From Elysia marginata (lineage: Eukaryota; Mollusca; Gastropoda; Plakobranchidae), in NCBI GenBank assembly GCA_019649035.1, contig BMAT01009701.1, forward strand, positions 9,088 to 37,642: a stretch of 28,555 nt of DNA, written 5' to 3'. Each line of letters starts with the position of its first letter. The first letter of the stretch is position 1. This document shows positions 12,701 to 22,160 of this stretch, piece after piece. Under the pieces are notes generated by a model that saw only the letters and a program-made list of their open reading frames with translations, was not told the DNA's origin and ran no database searches. The position numbers and the translations under genes are program-made.

Positions 12701-15225
12701 ACTTCATAATCTGCGACCTGTGGACAGACCCTGGGGGCGTGGTTGAGTATCTGAGGGCTAGCAACCGCCTCCCTAGTGACTAGGGCCCAGCTCACAACAA
12801 AAACACGATGAAGTTGAGGTTGATATGTGTAGGTGTTGTAGAGAAAAACCAGCGGAGTTTTTATGTTGATGCCTTTGAACGGTTTGTTCATTGTTGGTAC
12901 ATGTAAGTCAACACAGGCAGTGACTAATTATCGAAATTAAGATGGCTTCATATGGCAGGTATCCTGAGCTTCCATATCATAATAGTGTTTGTTTATTGAA
13001 TGAAATGTTTAGAAAAAGTGTTGGAAGAAGCAGGATTTTTTATTCACCCCCTCATAGATTGAAAATTTCCTCTGAACAAAGAATATCTTTAAGTAAAAGA
13101 AGTTTAGGGGTAGCAAGTCGACTCTCTTCATAATTTTGTCCATGCATATGGTAAATGTCAGTGTTTGGATTTTGGAGCCTCGGCGCTAAATTATTTTATT
13201 AAAAAATGGAGCCAAACTACCATATTAACCTTATTTTAAATCTCAATTTCAAGCATGCGGCTGGATCAGCTTTATACCTCTCTGGGTGATGTGTTCCCAG
13301 TTCTAGTGATGATTAGACAAACCATAAAAAGTCTGGCATTGTGTTAAATTTTAAAAAAAAAACAAAGGTAAAAAAAGAAAAAGAAATAAGCTTGCTCAAT
13401 ACCAGAATGGTCCAGTATACACATCAACCTTAGCTGCCTCTTCATTTTCTTTCTCTCTCTCTGTCTCTTTGTCTCTTAACAATATAAGAATGTGTCATCT
13501 TTTACGAGGTATAACACTTATAAAAATCATCACCACCATCGTCATAATTATTATTAATTTTGCTCTTATGTGTCCTTCAATATAACTTGTCCTCTTATTG
13601 GTGTTTAAAATATTCTCTTTTTCTGCAAAAGGGAAAAGAAAGAAGACAAGAGATCAGAAATACACAAACCATATTGCGATGTGCATAAAATACATTATTG
13701 TCTTTTTTTCCCATATCTAGAGATTCGACCCTGACAGGTTTTTGCCGGAGAATGCTGAAAGGAGAAGCCCGTATGCTTTTGTTCCTTTTTCTGCTGGACC
13801 AAGGTAAAATCTTCTATGTTTTATTTAATGCTAAATTAATATTGTTTACATTTTTTTTCTCACTCTATATTTTCACTCATTTTACAGAAATTGTTTTCAG
13901 AAGTCTTTAGGCTATGTCAACAAAAAAACATCTGACTTTCTTCATGTATGTCAGATTTCAAAAACTTGCTTTTCAAGCAACACCATTCAAAAGCAGAATT
14001 ATTTGTCCCTTTTTTTTTTCTTATCATTCTAAGACAACAAAAATTTTTTTATATATTTTTCAGATAATTATGAATATAATTTCAAGCAATTGTAAAAGTC
14101 CTGGATTTTTTTTTACAAGTTTTTATATCGCTTAGAATAAATATATATCAACAACTGGCTTAGTAATACTTGTAACAAGACAACTATTACCCCACCAGTT
14201 TCAAATCTAAAAGAAAAAGAAAGCAATGACTTTACTTAGCTTTTTCTGGGTTCTACATTCATTTTGCTTGGTCCTGGAATTCTTAAATTAACTCCTTCTC
14301 TTTTCAGAAACTGCATTGGCCAAAATTTTGCAATGCATGAAATAAAGATTGCATTGGCTCGGATTCTACACAAGTAAGCTACATTTATCATTTGATATAG
14401 AAACAAAAGAGATGTAAAGCTGTTTTTCTGGGGTAAAAGGAATGCTCTGTTTCAGTCCATTTGTGTAAAGTATAATCATAAAAGGTATTCAGGTTTTAGG
14501 TATAGCTTTAATAAAAAAATATTCCTTACATACTTGGTGTAAAATTATGTTTAAAAATTTATATATAAAAAACATAAGTTAAGATTTGCATTGATAACAT
14601 AGGCATAATTATTTTTGTATTTTAGTAAATAAATAATTACTCTATTTCATGAATTTGAGAAAGCTTTTTAAAAATGTTAATGCGGTGTGGGACAACTAGA
14701 TTGTCAACTGTCAAGAAATCAAAAATTGTCCAAGGATTTCTGTATATTTAAATCTCTACAGCTACACTGTTGGAATCGCAGTTAAATTTAAAAAGATAAA
14801 GAAAATGTGAGGCCAAAAGGATAAATCAGGCACAAGTAAAAAACTTGCACTTATTTGTGTTACTAGAGTATAACATTTTCTAAATTTGCATTCTATGCCC
14901 TTAAAGCGATTGAAAAGAAGTATAACTCTAGCTTATCTATAATTTAAGTTTCCTTATTTTGAAAGAATAAAATTTTTTTACTATATAACATGATTATTAT
15001 ATTTAAAGATTTTGACTCAAACTCAGTCTGAAAAATTTGGGCTAGATTCACCCTTGTTGCCTCACAAATGTAAATATTTTATCGACTGTAATTCTATAAA
15101 TTCTTCTCTTTCTTTCTTTTTCCAGAGTAAACATACGCCTTGACCCAAATCATAAGGTTGAGAAGATCGAAAATTTGATAATGAGAGCTAAAAACGACAT
15201 TAAATTGCTGGTCACAAAACGCTAG
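1585..15225 (+). CDS. Cytochrome P450, CYP4 family (CYP4F/CYP4V-like), 12 coding exons
   Basis: This is a complete microsomal P450 of 500 residues, the usual CYP4 length. Coding exons are 1585-1749, 2101-2245, 2836-3008, 3853-3977, 5408-5470, 6295-6418, 7558-7690, 9864-9993, 11697-11892, 13721-13803, 14308-14373 and 15126-15225. Every intron is GT-AG, phases match at each junction, and the total is 1503 nt including TAG. Residues ~4-28 form a hydrophobic ER anchor. W130xxxR134 (helix C), E309-GHDTT (I helix), E368AMR371 (ExxR), FDPDRF 420-425 (PERF-like) and F441SAGPRNCIG450 are all present, with Cys448 as the heme thiolate ligand. E309 matches the Glu that esterifies heme in CYP4 enzymes. 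The family hydroxylates fatty acids and eicosanoids, typically at the omega end; the substrate here is unknown. The linker around residues 265-275 is about 10-15 residues shorter than in vertebrate CYP4F. The exon 7 acceptor is the least certain junction. No frameshift or internal stop is seen, so the gene looks functional. Confidence 0.95.
1750..2835 (+). other. P450 introns 1 and 2 (flanking exon 2)
   Basis: Introns 1 (1750-2100) and 2 (2246-2835) are AT-rich and surround coding exon 2 (2101-2245), which encodes the stretch from YPGPNDEG to the start of helix B. I see no repeat family or RNA gene in either intron. Confidence 0.7.
3009..3852 (+). other. P450 intron 3
   Basis: The donor is GTGAGT at 3009, immediately after codon GTA. 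A GTAGTG donor three bases upstream would also keep the frame and remove one Val. The rest is AT-rich intronic sequence with oligo-T runs. I see nothing else in it. Confidence 0.7.
4033..4105 (+). repeat. Degenerate tRNA-derived SINE head in intron 4
   Basis: Within P450 intron 4 (3978-5407) this stretch reads like a decayed tRNA. A GTGGT...AATAAGGCTGTGGACTCC segment is followed by a B-box-like GGTTTGATTC at 4085-4094 and then TTGCCCCA. It lacks a clean A box and a foldable acceptor stem, so it is not a functional tRNA; a SINE head or tRNA pseudogene fits better. The remainder of intron 4 is unremarkable AT-rich sequence. Confidence 0.45.
5932..6248. mobile_element. MITE-like inverted-repeat element, family A, copy 1 (intron 5)
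   Basis: This element starts next to a TA (5930-5931) with CAGTAGAGTTC and carries repeated TTTGAA motifs. The left part (GGATATTTCAAACC...GGAAACAAAGC) reappears in reverse complement on the right (GCTGAATTTTGTTCACC...), giving a fold-back shape. Related copies are at 11939-12281 and 27680-27850. The CAG-type end and TA target suggest a non-autonomous Tc1/mariner (pogo-like) element; this class call is inference. Its right edge is only about 46 bases before coding exon 6. Confidence 0.5.
6640..6757. repeat. (AAT)n microsatellite in P450 intron 6
   Basis: A perfect AAT/ATA run of more than 30 bases is followed by interrupted AAT/GAT repeats. It lies in intron 6 (6419-7557), about 200 bases after exon 6. 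The rest of that intron is AT-rich and holds nothing else I recognise, except for the tandem acceptors at its 3' end. Confidence 0.9.
7547..7557 (+). promoter_or_regulatory. Tandem in-frame splice acceptors for P450 exon 7
   Basis: Two AG acceptors nine bases apart (CGGCAG ending at 7548 and CATCAG ending at 7557) both keep the reading frame. Using the first adds Gln-His-Gln before VRESS, giving 503 instead of 500 residues. Neither has a strong adjacent pyrimidine tract. A stronger tract (TTTTTTTCCAG, ending 7504) lies upstream but would break the frame with exon 6. The affected segment is the variable linker before the I helix. Confidence 0.5.
7691..9863 (+). other. P450 intron 7 (longest intron, no gene)
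   Basis: This 2173-base intron separates ...TFLFE from GHDTT and so splits the I-helix motif codon. About 7735-7900 is noticeably less AT-rich than the rest but matches nothing I recognise. The remainder is ordinary AT-rich sequence. Open frames on the opposite strand around 8662-9109 show no family features. Confidence 0.6.
10395..10700 (+). repeat. Polypyrimidine tract with C22 homopolymer (intron 8)
   Basis: About 300 bases are almost purely C and T on the + strand, including an uninterrupted run of 22 C at 10623-10644. The open frames across it encode low-complexity Ser/Leu/Phe/Pro peptides and are not genes. Such tracts can form triplex or G-quadruplex structures on the opposite strand and often mis-assemble, so the exact C count is doubtful. 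Confidence 0.85.
11500..11640 (+). repeat. (CT)n-rich tract just upstream of exon 9
   Basis: This CT-rich block culminates in alternating CT at 11598-11632, with an interrupting CTAT. It is the second long pyrimidine tract in intron 8 (9994-11696) and lies within 100 bases of the exon 9 acceptor, so it may contribute to pyrimidine-tract recognition. The stretch between the two tracts is AT-rich with no gene. Confidence 0.85.
11939..12281. mobile_element. MITE-like inverted-repeat element, family A, copy 2 (intron 9)
   Basis: The element is bounded by TA dinucleotides (11937-11938 and 12282-12283). The left arm contains TTGAACCTTATGGGAACAAA. The right arm carries its approximate reverse complement around 12238-12265, and the ends read TACAT...TTCAAAC from both sides. 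It is similar in order and length to the copy in intron 5. No transposase frame is present, so it would be non-autonomous. The boundaries are estimates. Confidence 0.5.
12284..13720 (+). other. Rest of P450 intron 9
   Basis: Open frames on either strand at 12649-13133 have no recognisable domain, and their codon patterns do not stand out. About 12700-12790 is locally GC-richer (GGGGGCGTGG, CTAGTGACTAGGGCCC) but matches no family known to me. A short CT-rich stretch occurs near 13447-13478. I call no gene here. Confidence 0.55.
13804..15125 (+). other. P450 introns 10 and 11
   Basis: These two introns flank the 66-base exon 11 (14308-14373), which carries the N447-C448-I-G450 half of the heme-binding loop. 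The loop is therefore split between exons 10 and 11 at the Arg446 codon. Both introns are AT-rich, and I see no RNA gene or repeat family in them. Confidence 0.65.
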
Positions 15226-15567
15226 CTCAAATGATGTTTTACAATGATACCTTTCAACAGGATTTATTTTTAATGCCAAAGGTGTACTTTCTTAATAATG
15301 AAAAAAAAAAAGCATATCTATTTTTTTCTGGTGTTCTTTTTGTGTACTCAAGCCTCAAAGGTTTGCACAGGAAAGACATGTTAGTTTTGAAAAATGTGTG
15401 AATTTCAACTACAATTTGTCTAGCAACCAAAGTGAATGAGGCTGTTGTTGCACATCTCACGTCCCAAGACATTGCTTTATGTAGAAATGCATTTGTCTGA
15501 TTTTTTCAAATGTAAAAAAGTTAATGACATTGTCCAATTATTTAGAAAGATATCAATAGCAATAATA
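15226..15567 (+). other. P450 3' UTR or flank
   Basis: The sequence downstream of the TAG has no AATAAA before the transposon at 15568. The nearest poly(A) hexamers are ATTAAA at 16493-16498 and AATAAA at 16729-16734, both beyond the element. If one of those is used, the 3' UTR would contain the whole element. There is no coding signal. Confidence 0.4.
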
Positions 15568-16436
15568 CAGTGAAATCCACGAGAAGTGAACTCGCTTGAA
15601 GTCAACTCTCTGTTAAAGTCAACACCTCGTAACGGTCCCGTTTTTCTTCTTCTTTATTTTAGTAACTTTATTTCACATTAAGTCACCCGCCTTGGACCTA
15701 TTTTTGCTTAAAGTCAACAACTCTTGGCCAGATTGAAATAGATAGAGGTGAACTTTGGAAGATAAGAGAAAGCGGAGGTGGATGGGTGGGCGATCTTTGT
15801 TTCTGTTTATAGTTCAAGAGACTGCATGAAGCACATGCCCACCTGCCTGGTGAGGACTCGTCCGAGGAGGGCGGAGGGCTAGTGTGTCTGGACAAAGGAC
15901 AGTAACTAGTGCGGATTGGGGCAGTTCACTGGTGATTCTCCCATCCCTCCCTGCTTTGCCAAACTAGTTCAACAAATTCAACGTTGCATGTACAGATTGT
16001 TCTAGTGCACACACCCATGCATTCCGTCCCTGTGTCTTTATATCCTAGGCTAGACTTTATATTTCTCTGTGTACCTTTCTGGTGGTCACGCTGCGTTGTT
16101 GAAATGATCTAGCTTTACAGATTGTTCTATGTTACAAATATATAGACTATGTAAAGTCCTCTACACCTGGACTTTTATCAATTTGATTTTCATCTATTGC
16201 AAAATGTTGGGAAAAACGTACATGTATGACAATCTCAACCTTGAAACCAAGTTCTAATTGTTAACTTAAGAGTGCTCTTTTTACTTATAAGGGGCAAACT
16301 CCAATCTNNNNNNNNNNNNNNNNNNNNNNNNNNNNNNNNNNNNNNNNNNNNNNNNNNNNNNNNNNNNNNNNNNNNNNNNNNNNNNNNNNNNNNNTTTTTT
16401 CGGTCCTGAGGTGTTGACTTTATCTGGATTCCACTG
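15568..16436. mobile_element. Pogo/Tc1-mariner-like MITE, family B, copy 1 (contains assembly gap)
   Basis: The ends are inverted. The left begins CAGTGAAATCCACG with TTAAAGTCAACACCTCG further in. The right end, read in reverse complement, begins CAGTGGAATCCAGATAAAG followed by TCAACACCTC. TA dinucleotides flank both sides (15566-15567, 16437-16438), as expected for Tc1/mariner-superfamily insertion. A related copy lies at 23568-24488; both contain an identical 18-base block GATTGGGGCAGTTCACTG (15914-15931 and 24181-24198) and a CTATGTTACAAA block. No transposase frame is seen, so it appears non-autonomous. The class is inferred from ends and target site only. Confidence 0.7.
16308..16394. 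other. Assembly gap (87 N)
   Basis: This is a run of 87 undetermined bases inside the family B transposon. The length may be an estimate. The sequence to the right (TTTTTTCGGTCC) resembles the oligo-T stretch before the right terminal repeat of the other copy, so the gap probably hides interior or terminal-repeat sequence of the element. Confidence 0.99.
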
Positions 16437-16438
16437 TA

Positions 16439-17726
16439 ATTATATTGATATAGAGGAAAAAAGAAAAAAAGACTTATAGATGCATTTTCTTTATTAAAGA
16501 TTTCGGACTTCCAACTCATTCACCATGATTGCAAGATATTCCTTGTTGCAAATTTAAAATGTACTGATAAATAATTAAGTTCACAACAGGTTTAAAATAT
16601 ATAGTTTTCCCTGCCTATTTTTTGTGCATTTTTTAAAAATTATGTCATTGGTTTTATGCTATGTATGCTGATTGGTTTTCCAGTTGCGCTGAGCTGTTGG
16701 AATAAGCTACTTCAGGGATTTTATTTTGAATAAATTTCTGTCACAGGTGCTCAGATAATATAGGGACATGTTTACAAATTTATCTTGATAATTGTATGCC
16801 AATTGTATTTTAATCCTATAGTGGGTTATAGACCTTTAGGTATATTGGACCAAATATTTGACATTATAAACTGATATTTGAAAAGAATCTAATTTCTATT
16901 TTAAGGGTATTACTTACTAGGCCTAACAGTGCCCTTTTTTTTTTAGCTTTGCTAGGATGCTGTGACAAGAGAAAGTCTACACTCAGATAAAATGGTTTTC
17001 ACAACATCAAAATATTAAATAAGACGAGATGCCAGGAAGCTTTTTCTTTTAATCTAGCCATTTTTTTTCTTTATAATAAAAATTATGGTTTATTGTCATG
17101 CTGCTAAGGTAATGGTTTATCTCAAAATTTTGAGGAAAAAAACGTCATCAAACTGCTTCTTTGTTAATTTTAACAAGGTTCATAATACTCTTATTGATTA
17201 AATTCTGGTGTAGGAAATGTGCACACATTTATGTAGAAATGGTGAGATAATTAACAAAGATAAACAGGATGGGTCAAAGTCATTTTGTTCTTTCTATGAG
17301 ATAGATTGTAACTATATTCAGTTATCAGGTGATGACATTTTACCTTCCAAGTTCCATTTTATCAGTACTGGTATACTCATTATTGTGATGTTCTTTATGC
17401 TACTTCACAAAAAGAGACTGACAATAAAAATAATTGAAGCTTTAATGGCTATTTTTAACACTCAAGGAACCAAAAACAAAAAATTGTGATATCAATGCCT
17501 TATCTTGCACATATTTTTTAATTTTAAAATTTTATACTACTTGTTTGGTATTTTGTGTACAATACTTTTGATTCTCTTTTTGTTTCCATATACTTGTTTA
17601 AAAATTGAAGAAATTCATTTGGATGTTAATGATGATGCTAATGTATGATGAAGCAGATAAATGAATAGCAAGTACGGGTAAAGCTAAGTCAGTTGGAAGA
17701 CAACCAGAAAGAAGAAAAATGTGATA
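16439..17726. other. Intergenic, no gene recognised
   Basis: The sequence is AT-rich. Two poly(A)-like hexamers (16493, 16729) could end the P450 transcript. An open frame at 17217-17489 on the + strand encodes 90 residues with a hydrophobic stretch (GILIIVMFFMLL) but has no homology I recognise and no supporting splice context. I do not call it a gene. Confidence 0.5.
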
Positions 17727-18492
17727 CAGCAGTGTCCGGTTTAATGCACGTCGATAAATGCATGCTATGGTTTAACTAATGCCAACTGCTATGAAAGTAT
17801 TTTCCTAAATGAATTGCATACCCTAAACACATGCAACATTGGCTAAACGAATGTATGTGAAATTGGTGAAAATTACCTTAGTGGATCAGGCAACGACTGA
17901 GATGCAAGGAAAAAGCCAGAAACACTCAGCAGTGATTCTCATCTTCCTTTGTTTAAACCAGGCCTATCTGCAATTTCATTTGCATGTTTTGAGGGTGCAG
18001 ATGCTAAGGGGTAGGGGTGTGAAGAGGGAGGCCTGGATGGAAGGTTAATGGTGGACACAGGTCTGTCGTGCGGGGATGATTAGTGAAGACGATAGCAGAA
18101 CAAGTGATATTACCATGATGTAATGTATAGTTCGCCCATGTGGCACTAACAGGTAAATGATGGCAGGCTAACCAATAGCATTTGTAGCGCTCAGCCCAAT
18201 AAATTGTATTTCAGCTAAGCAAAATCATTTCATTTAGGCCCACAGAAGATAGACCTATAGGCTCCCTCAAGCTACAAGACATACATCAGTCAAAATCTTT
18301 ATTTTCTAGTCTAGACTGTGTCAATTTGTGTGATCAAGGGAAACAATTTGGTTTTCGTTATCACATCAAATAGAAAGTAACTAGATCTAGTAATTTTTAC
18401 TACCTTTTTTAAGTGCTTGCATGTCCTAAATGCATGCTAAATGTATAAAATTTGAGCTTTGCAAGTGCCTTGCATTTAACCGGATACTACTG
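17727..18492. mobile_element. TA-flanked MITE-like element, family C
   Basis: The left end reads CAGCAGTGTCCGGTTTAATG. The right end in reverse complement reads CAGTAGTATCCGGTTAAATG. These are near-identical terminal inverted repeats of at least 22 bases, followed on both sides by a GCATGC-containing subterminal region. TA dinucleotides flank both ends (17725-17726, 18493-18494). The 766-base interior has no transposase-like frame. This fits a non-autonomous pogo/Tigger-type element; class assignment is inference. Confidence 0.75.
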
Positions 18493-18494
18493 TA

Positions 18495-19553
18495 TTGTGT
18501 TGGTAATATCAAAAGAAATATACCTAACTCAAATCAAAATTCGAATCTTAAGTAAATTTGATTAGATATTGTTTCTGTTGAACGTGAATATATTTTGTAC
18601 ATCTGCATTTATAATAAAGAAAATAATTTTCACAATAATTGTGTTGTAGGTGTTAATTCATTTTTGTAGCTGCTAACTTTTCATCCATCTATCTTGATTT
18701 TGTCATCAAGAATTTTTTTAGTTGATGTATCAGTATACTAATAATTTATTTCTTTTCTACAAGTGAGAATGAGTCAGATGTTGGCAGCCCTAATTTTTAA
18801 AAATGCATTTTTAAAGCAGATTTTATTCTTCTTTAAGAGCTGCCAACCAGTACTGATTTCAGTATTTCAGTACCAGAATGAGTATCTAAATACTGGAGTA
18901 CTTATGTCACGCCTAATAGACTGAAAGTAGCCTACACTTGGGAAAACATTTGTGATTACTAAAAATTGAGAGAAATTATAAAGTTGTGGCTTATAAGATA
19001 AGAAGATTACTTGCAAAATGCACCAAATCATTTAAAAAAAAACCCCAACAAGTCTGTGTTTTTTTTTGGTAAACTCATAACGTTCTTACAGAGTAGAGAG
19101 AGTTCAATTTCAAATATCAAGAACTTAATGTCCGCAAGTAACCTCCTCATAGACAACAATACATCTTATCTTAGTAGGACCTTGTTCTCATGGTGAATAT
19201 TGAAATGCTTTGAAAAAAATGATGAAATGGAGTTCTTAAAATTCTGGAGCCAGCTGATTAGGTCTTGGCAGTTCTGTTCTTTTTTAAGATCTATATTTCA
19301 TAAAAAAAAATTCTAGTAAGGTTTCGTGAAATTTTAACAGGTTCATGTATTTTTTAAGACTTGGAAGGTCAGGAAAATACAGTTCAACATGCAACTGCTC
19401 CATGTGAAAATTGCGGCATTTAACAAATTTGACATTTTTGTTTGCAAACTAGTTAGCCTACTCAAAATATATTGTAAGAAAAAGTTTAAAAAAAACAAGG
19501 CAAACATTATATTGATTTATTTCTAAATTTTTTTTCTCTGAGCAAACCATGAT
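18495..19553. other. Intergenic, no gene recognised
   Basis: An AATAAA at 18613-18618 followed by a GT-rich stretch resembles a poly(A) site, but no gene upstream clearly uses it. The small + strand open frame near 19011-19196 has no recognisable feature. The rest is AT-rich. Confidence 0.5.
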
Positions 19554-19774
19554 TCTGACCTAAATCTCTTGTGCATCTTGGTAATTGCCAATTTCTTCCG
19601 CCTTCTTTTTTGCAGACTGTGCACCTCTTTGTGTGGCCAGGTAGAAATTGCAGCTTGCGCACCACTTTGTGCGTCCCATTTTCCTATTGTGCCACACAAA
19701 GTAGAGCCAAATCTCCTAAAAGGAAGGAGGAAGAGATTGGTGTTTACCAAGATGTGCGAAAGATTTAGGTCAGA
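19554..19774. repeat. 221-bp imperfect fold-back (inverted repeat)
   Basis: The outer 14 bases TCTGACCTAAATCT (from 19554) are matched in reverse complement by AGATTTAGGTCAGA (19761-19774). Pairing continues inward through CATCTTGGTAA, a pyrimidine-rich segment and CTTTGTGTGGC, giving arms of about 100 bases around a centre near 19664. The symmetry explains the similar open frames on both strands (shared KM..RFRSE), which are not genes. It could be a fold-back transposon or hairpin transcript source. Confidence 0.8.
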
Positions 19775-19792
19775 AAATTGAGGGTCAAACGT

Positions 19793-19795
<3 letters not shown>

Positions 19796-19822
<27 letters not shown>
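19796..19822. repeat. (AT)n microsatellite
   Basis: This is an alternating AT run directly to the right of the fold-back element. It accounts for the Tyr/Ile-rich peptide on the opposite strand. Confidence 0.95.
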
Positions 19823-19823
<1 letters not shown>

Positions 19824-20376
19824 CTCAAAGAAAAACAACAGTCCAGTCTCTCCAGTCTAGAGATTTTGAAATAAAACTTCCCTTTCTAATATCTTCTCCA
19901 CAGTACATTTTCAGATAACATTTCTTTTTCCCATAATTTTTCCATTTGACATTTTTAGATAAAGGCTCCCTTGTTTCCAATACCTAGTCGGTTTTTGTCT
20001 GTTTTTTTTCTTTCTTCGAGAACAAACAAAACTTACTGCCTATTGACTAGGTCTTCACTCTTACAGGTATGTAATAAACTGACCATTCACCAAACAAGCA
20101 ATTTGTAATGGTTCTGGCTTATAATTATATCTACCTAGTATTGCGGAACTGTGTATGAAACGAGGTCTAAGAACGTCTTTTTATCTCCATAACATTTTTT
20201 TCTATCAGTATCATGGCACACAAAAGGGTGTGTGGGAGGAGGAAGTGGAACAGTGGCGACAAAGGTAGGGGAAAATTATCCAAGCACTTTGGGACGAGAA
20301 CTGCATGGAGCGTTTTACCATATTATGTGTTCAACCATTGGTGTTGCAAAGTAAATAAATTGTATTCATATCCACG

Positions 20377-22160
20377 AAAGTCACCGGTACTGCAACCCTT
20401 TTTATACCATTACAATGTGACTTTGAAGACCTTTCAAATAATACTGACCATGAATAGGCTTGGTGCAAAAATATCCATAATCGTAATTTGCTCTTGAATT
20501 TTAAAGAATAGCGTGTTATGACATCATTTACGATTAATGAGGCTCCAAATTGCAAAATTTCTATAATATTGCCAATCTTCTTTGCAAGTTGTATAATCTC
20601 AAAGGATATGAACTACGGTAGGATCTGTGAATAGATGTTATTATGTGAGCAACATAAGGAGAGCACAGAGTCATGATAGTCCTGCCATAAAAAGATACTG
20701 AGGTCATCTAATAATCCTTAATTGTCATAGATCCTTTTGGTACTGATACTTCTCTACGAAGCATTGCTACATTGACGGGTCTGTCACTCCAGAAGATGCA
20801 TGCAAAGTTGGAAACCAAATTCTTGGAGAAATAGTTTGAACCGCTGTGTAGGATTATTCCTTTAAAACAATAAGACCATGAACTATGAACATGAAGCAAA
20901 CAGCTCAGAGCGGTGGTGAACCAATCCCTGGCGATCACCAGCTACTATTCCAGCATCTGTCACAGCAGCAAGAGTCACCCCTATAGACAGCATTGACCAT
21001 TATTTGAGCTCAGAATTTATCTGCACTATTTGACAGACATGGACTCATACGGGATCGCAAATAGGCAGCTCTTGCTGATGTTGTACCCCATGGAACATAG
21101 CAAAGTATTTTACCATGTTGGTAAAAAATGTTCCAAGAAGTTAACGCTCTGTTGCAACAGCAACTGTTGATAGATTGGTGTTCCCTTTTTGAACTCGTGA
21201 TAGATGGAGGTTCCCATTTTGATCGATTAGTCTGCCCATGTGGCTCAACTTTGAGTTTGTGGAAATGTGCTCTAAGTGCTCTGCTTGCAGAGGCACTGAC
21301 TGCTCTGATAGGCCTATTCCAGATATTTTATTAGGAGGAATATTGAAAGAAGGCTGAAATAGGCCTACTGTTTCTGTGAATGTAACTGTAGGAGAAAGAC
21401 TGAGATCGCATTTCATGTTCTATAACCGCGCTACAGATTCATTTTAATATTTGCCTTATTTCAGGATACGCAACTATAGAAGGTTCTTAGGAGTCCTAGG
21501 CCCATAGATGTCATTACATGGGAAAATATCACATACCTGTGATAGTCATATTTTTTGTTGTAGTTTTTTTTCTTGTTTAGAAATTGTGGCCTAGAAGTAT
21601 TAGTACCTTTCAACTTACTCAAGTATTTTGCAAATATCAGAATTCATCATAATTGTTCGAGACATTCGCATTGAAGTGCAACTTAAATAGGTTTGCTGCA
21701 AAATATTTTTCCAATGGTATTTTGCTCTTAAATTTCAAGGAATGGCATAATTATTGAGATATATTAAAGGCTTGTACGATTCCGAATGGTATCTCTGTAT
21801 GATATCATCATTCTGTTTTGCAAGTTGTATTTTTAATTGGTTGGTTGTTGTTTTTTTTTGTGTGTGTGACTCGTTTAAAGATATGAAACTAGACTAGGTT
21901 CTGAGAACAGTTGTTTTATGATAAAAAAAAGGTTGCGGCACCGGTGACTTTTGCGATTTTTTTTCAAATTATTCACATTAAGCTTAAAACAGTTTATTTA
22001 CTTTGCGATTATCATCATTCCATTTTAAAGTCTCAAGGCCTTTCAAACGATGTAACATGCGCAGGTGTGGTGCAAAAATGTCCATAATGGTATTTTACAC
22101 TGGAATATAAAGGAATGACGTATTATGAAGTCATTCACAAGTAGTAAGATTTCGATTTCT
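20377..22160. repeat. Cluster of dispersed repeat modules with inverted ACCGGT-centred pair
   Basis: A module recurs in direct orientation at about 20418-20640, 21680-21925 and 22025-22150. Shared landmarks are CCTTTCAAA, GGTGCAAAAAT(A/G)TCCATAAT, a TTTTGCTCTT..AATTT..AAGGAAT block and GCAAGTTGTAT...GATATGAA. Next to two of the modules, GAAAGTCACCGGTACTGCAA (from 20377) and the sequence near 21929-21955 (GGTTGCGGCACCGGTGACTT) are near reverse complements. I do not recognise the family. Between modules, 20640-21660 has no supported gene; open frames at 20708-20938 (-) and 21128-21334 (+) have no recognisable domains. Confidence 0.55.

Noticed and set aside
12649-13133. Two open frames in P450 intron 9 as a nested gene
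   Set aside because: They lack recognisable motifs, and there is no promoter, splice or poly(A) context. Chance frames are likely.
16235-16519. 94-residue minus-strand frame
   Set aside because: It runs through 87 N bases and a transposon terminal repeat and cannot be evaluated as a protein.
19523-19828. Overlapping open frames on both strands (up to 101 residues)
   Set aside because: They arise from the fold-back symmetry. Both strands encode similar peptide pieces because the arms are reverse complements.
20708-20938. 76-residue minus-strand frame as a decayed transposase or gene
   Set aside because: No catalytic motif or family pattern could be identified, and neighbouring frames contain stops.
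21128-21334. 68-residue plus-strand frame as a possible exon
   Set aside because: It has no recognisable domain, no convincing acceptor and donor pair, and it lies in a repeat-rich interval.
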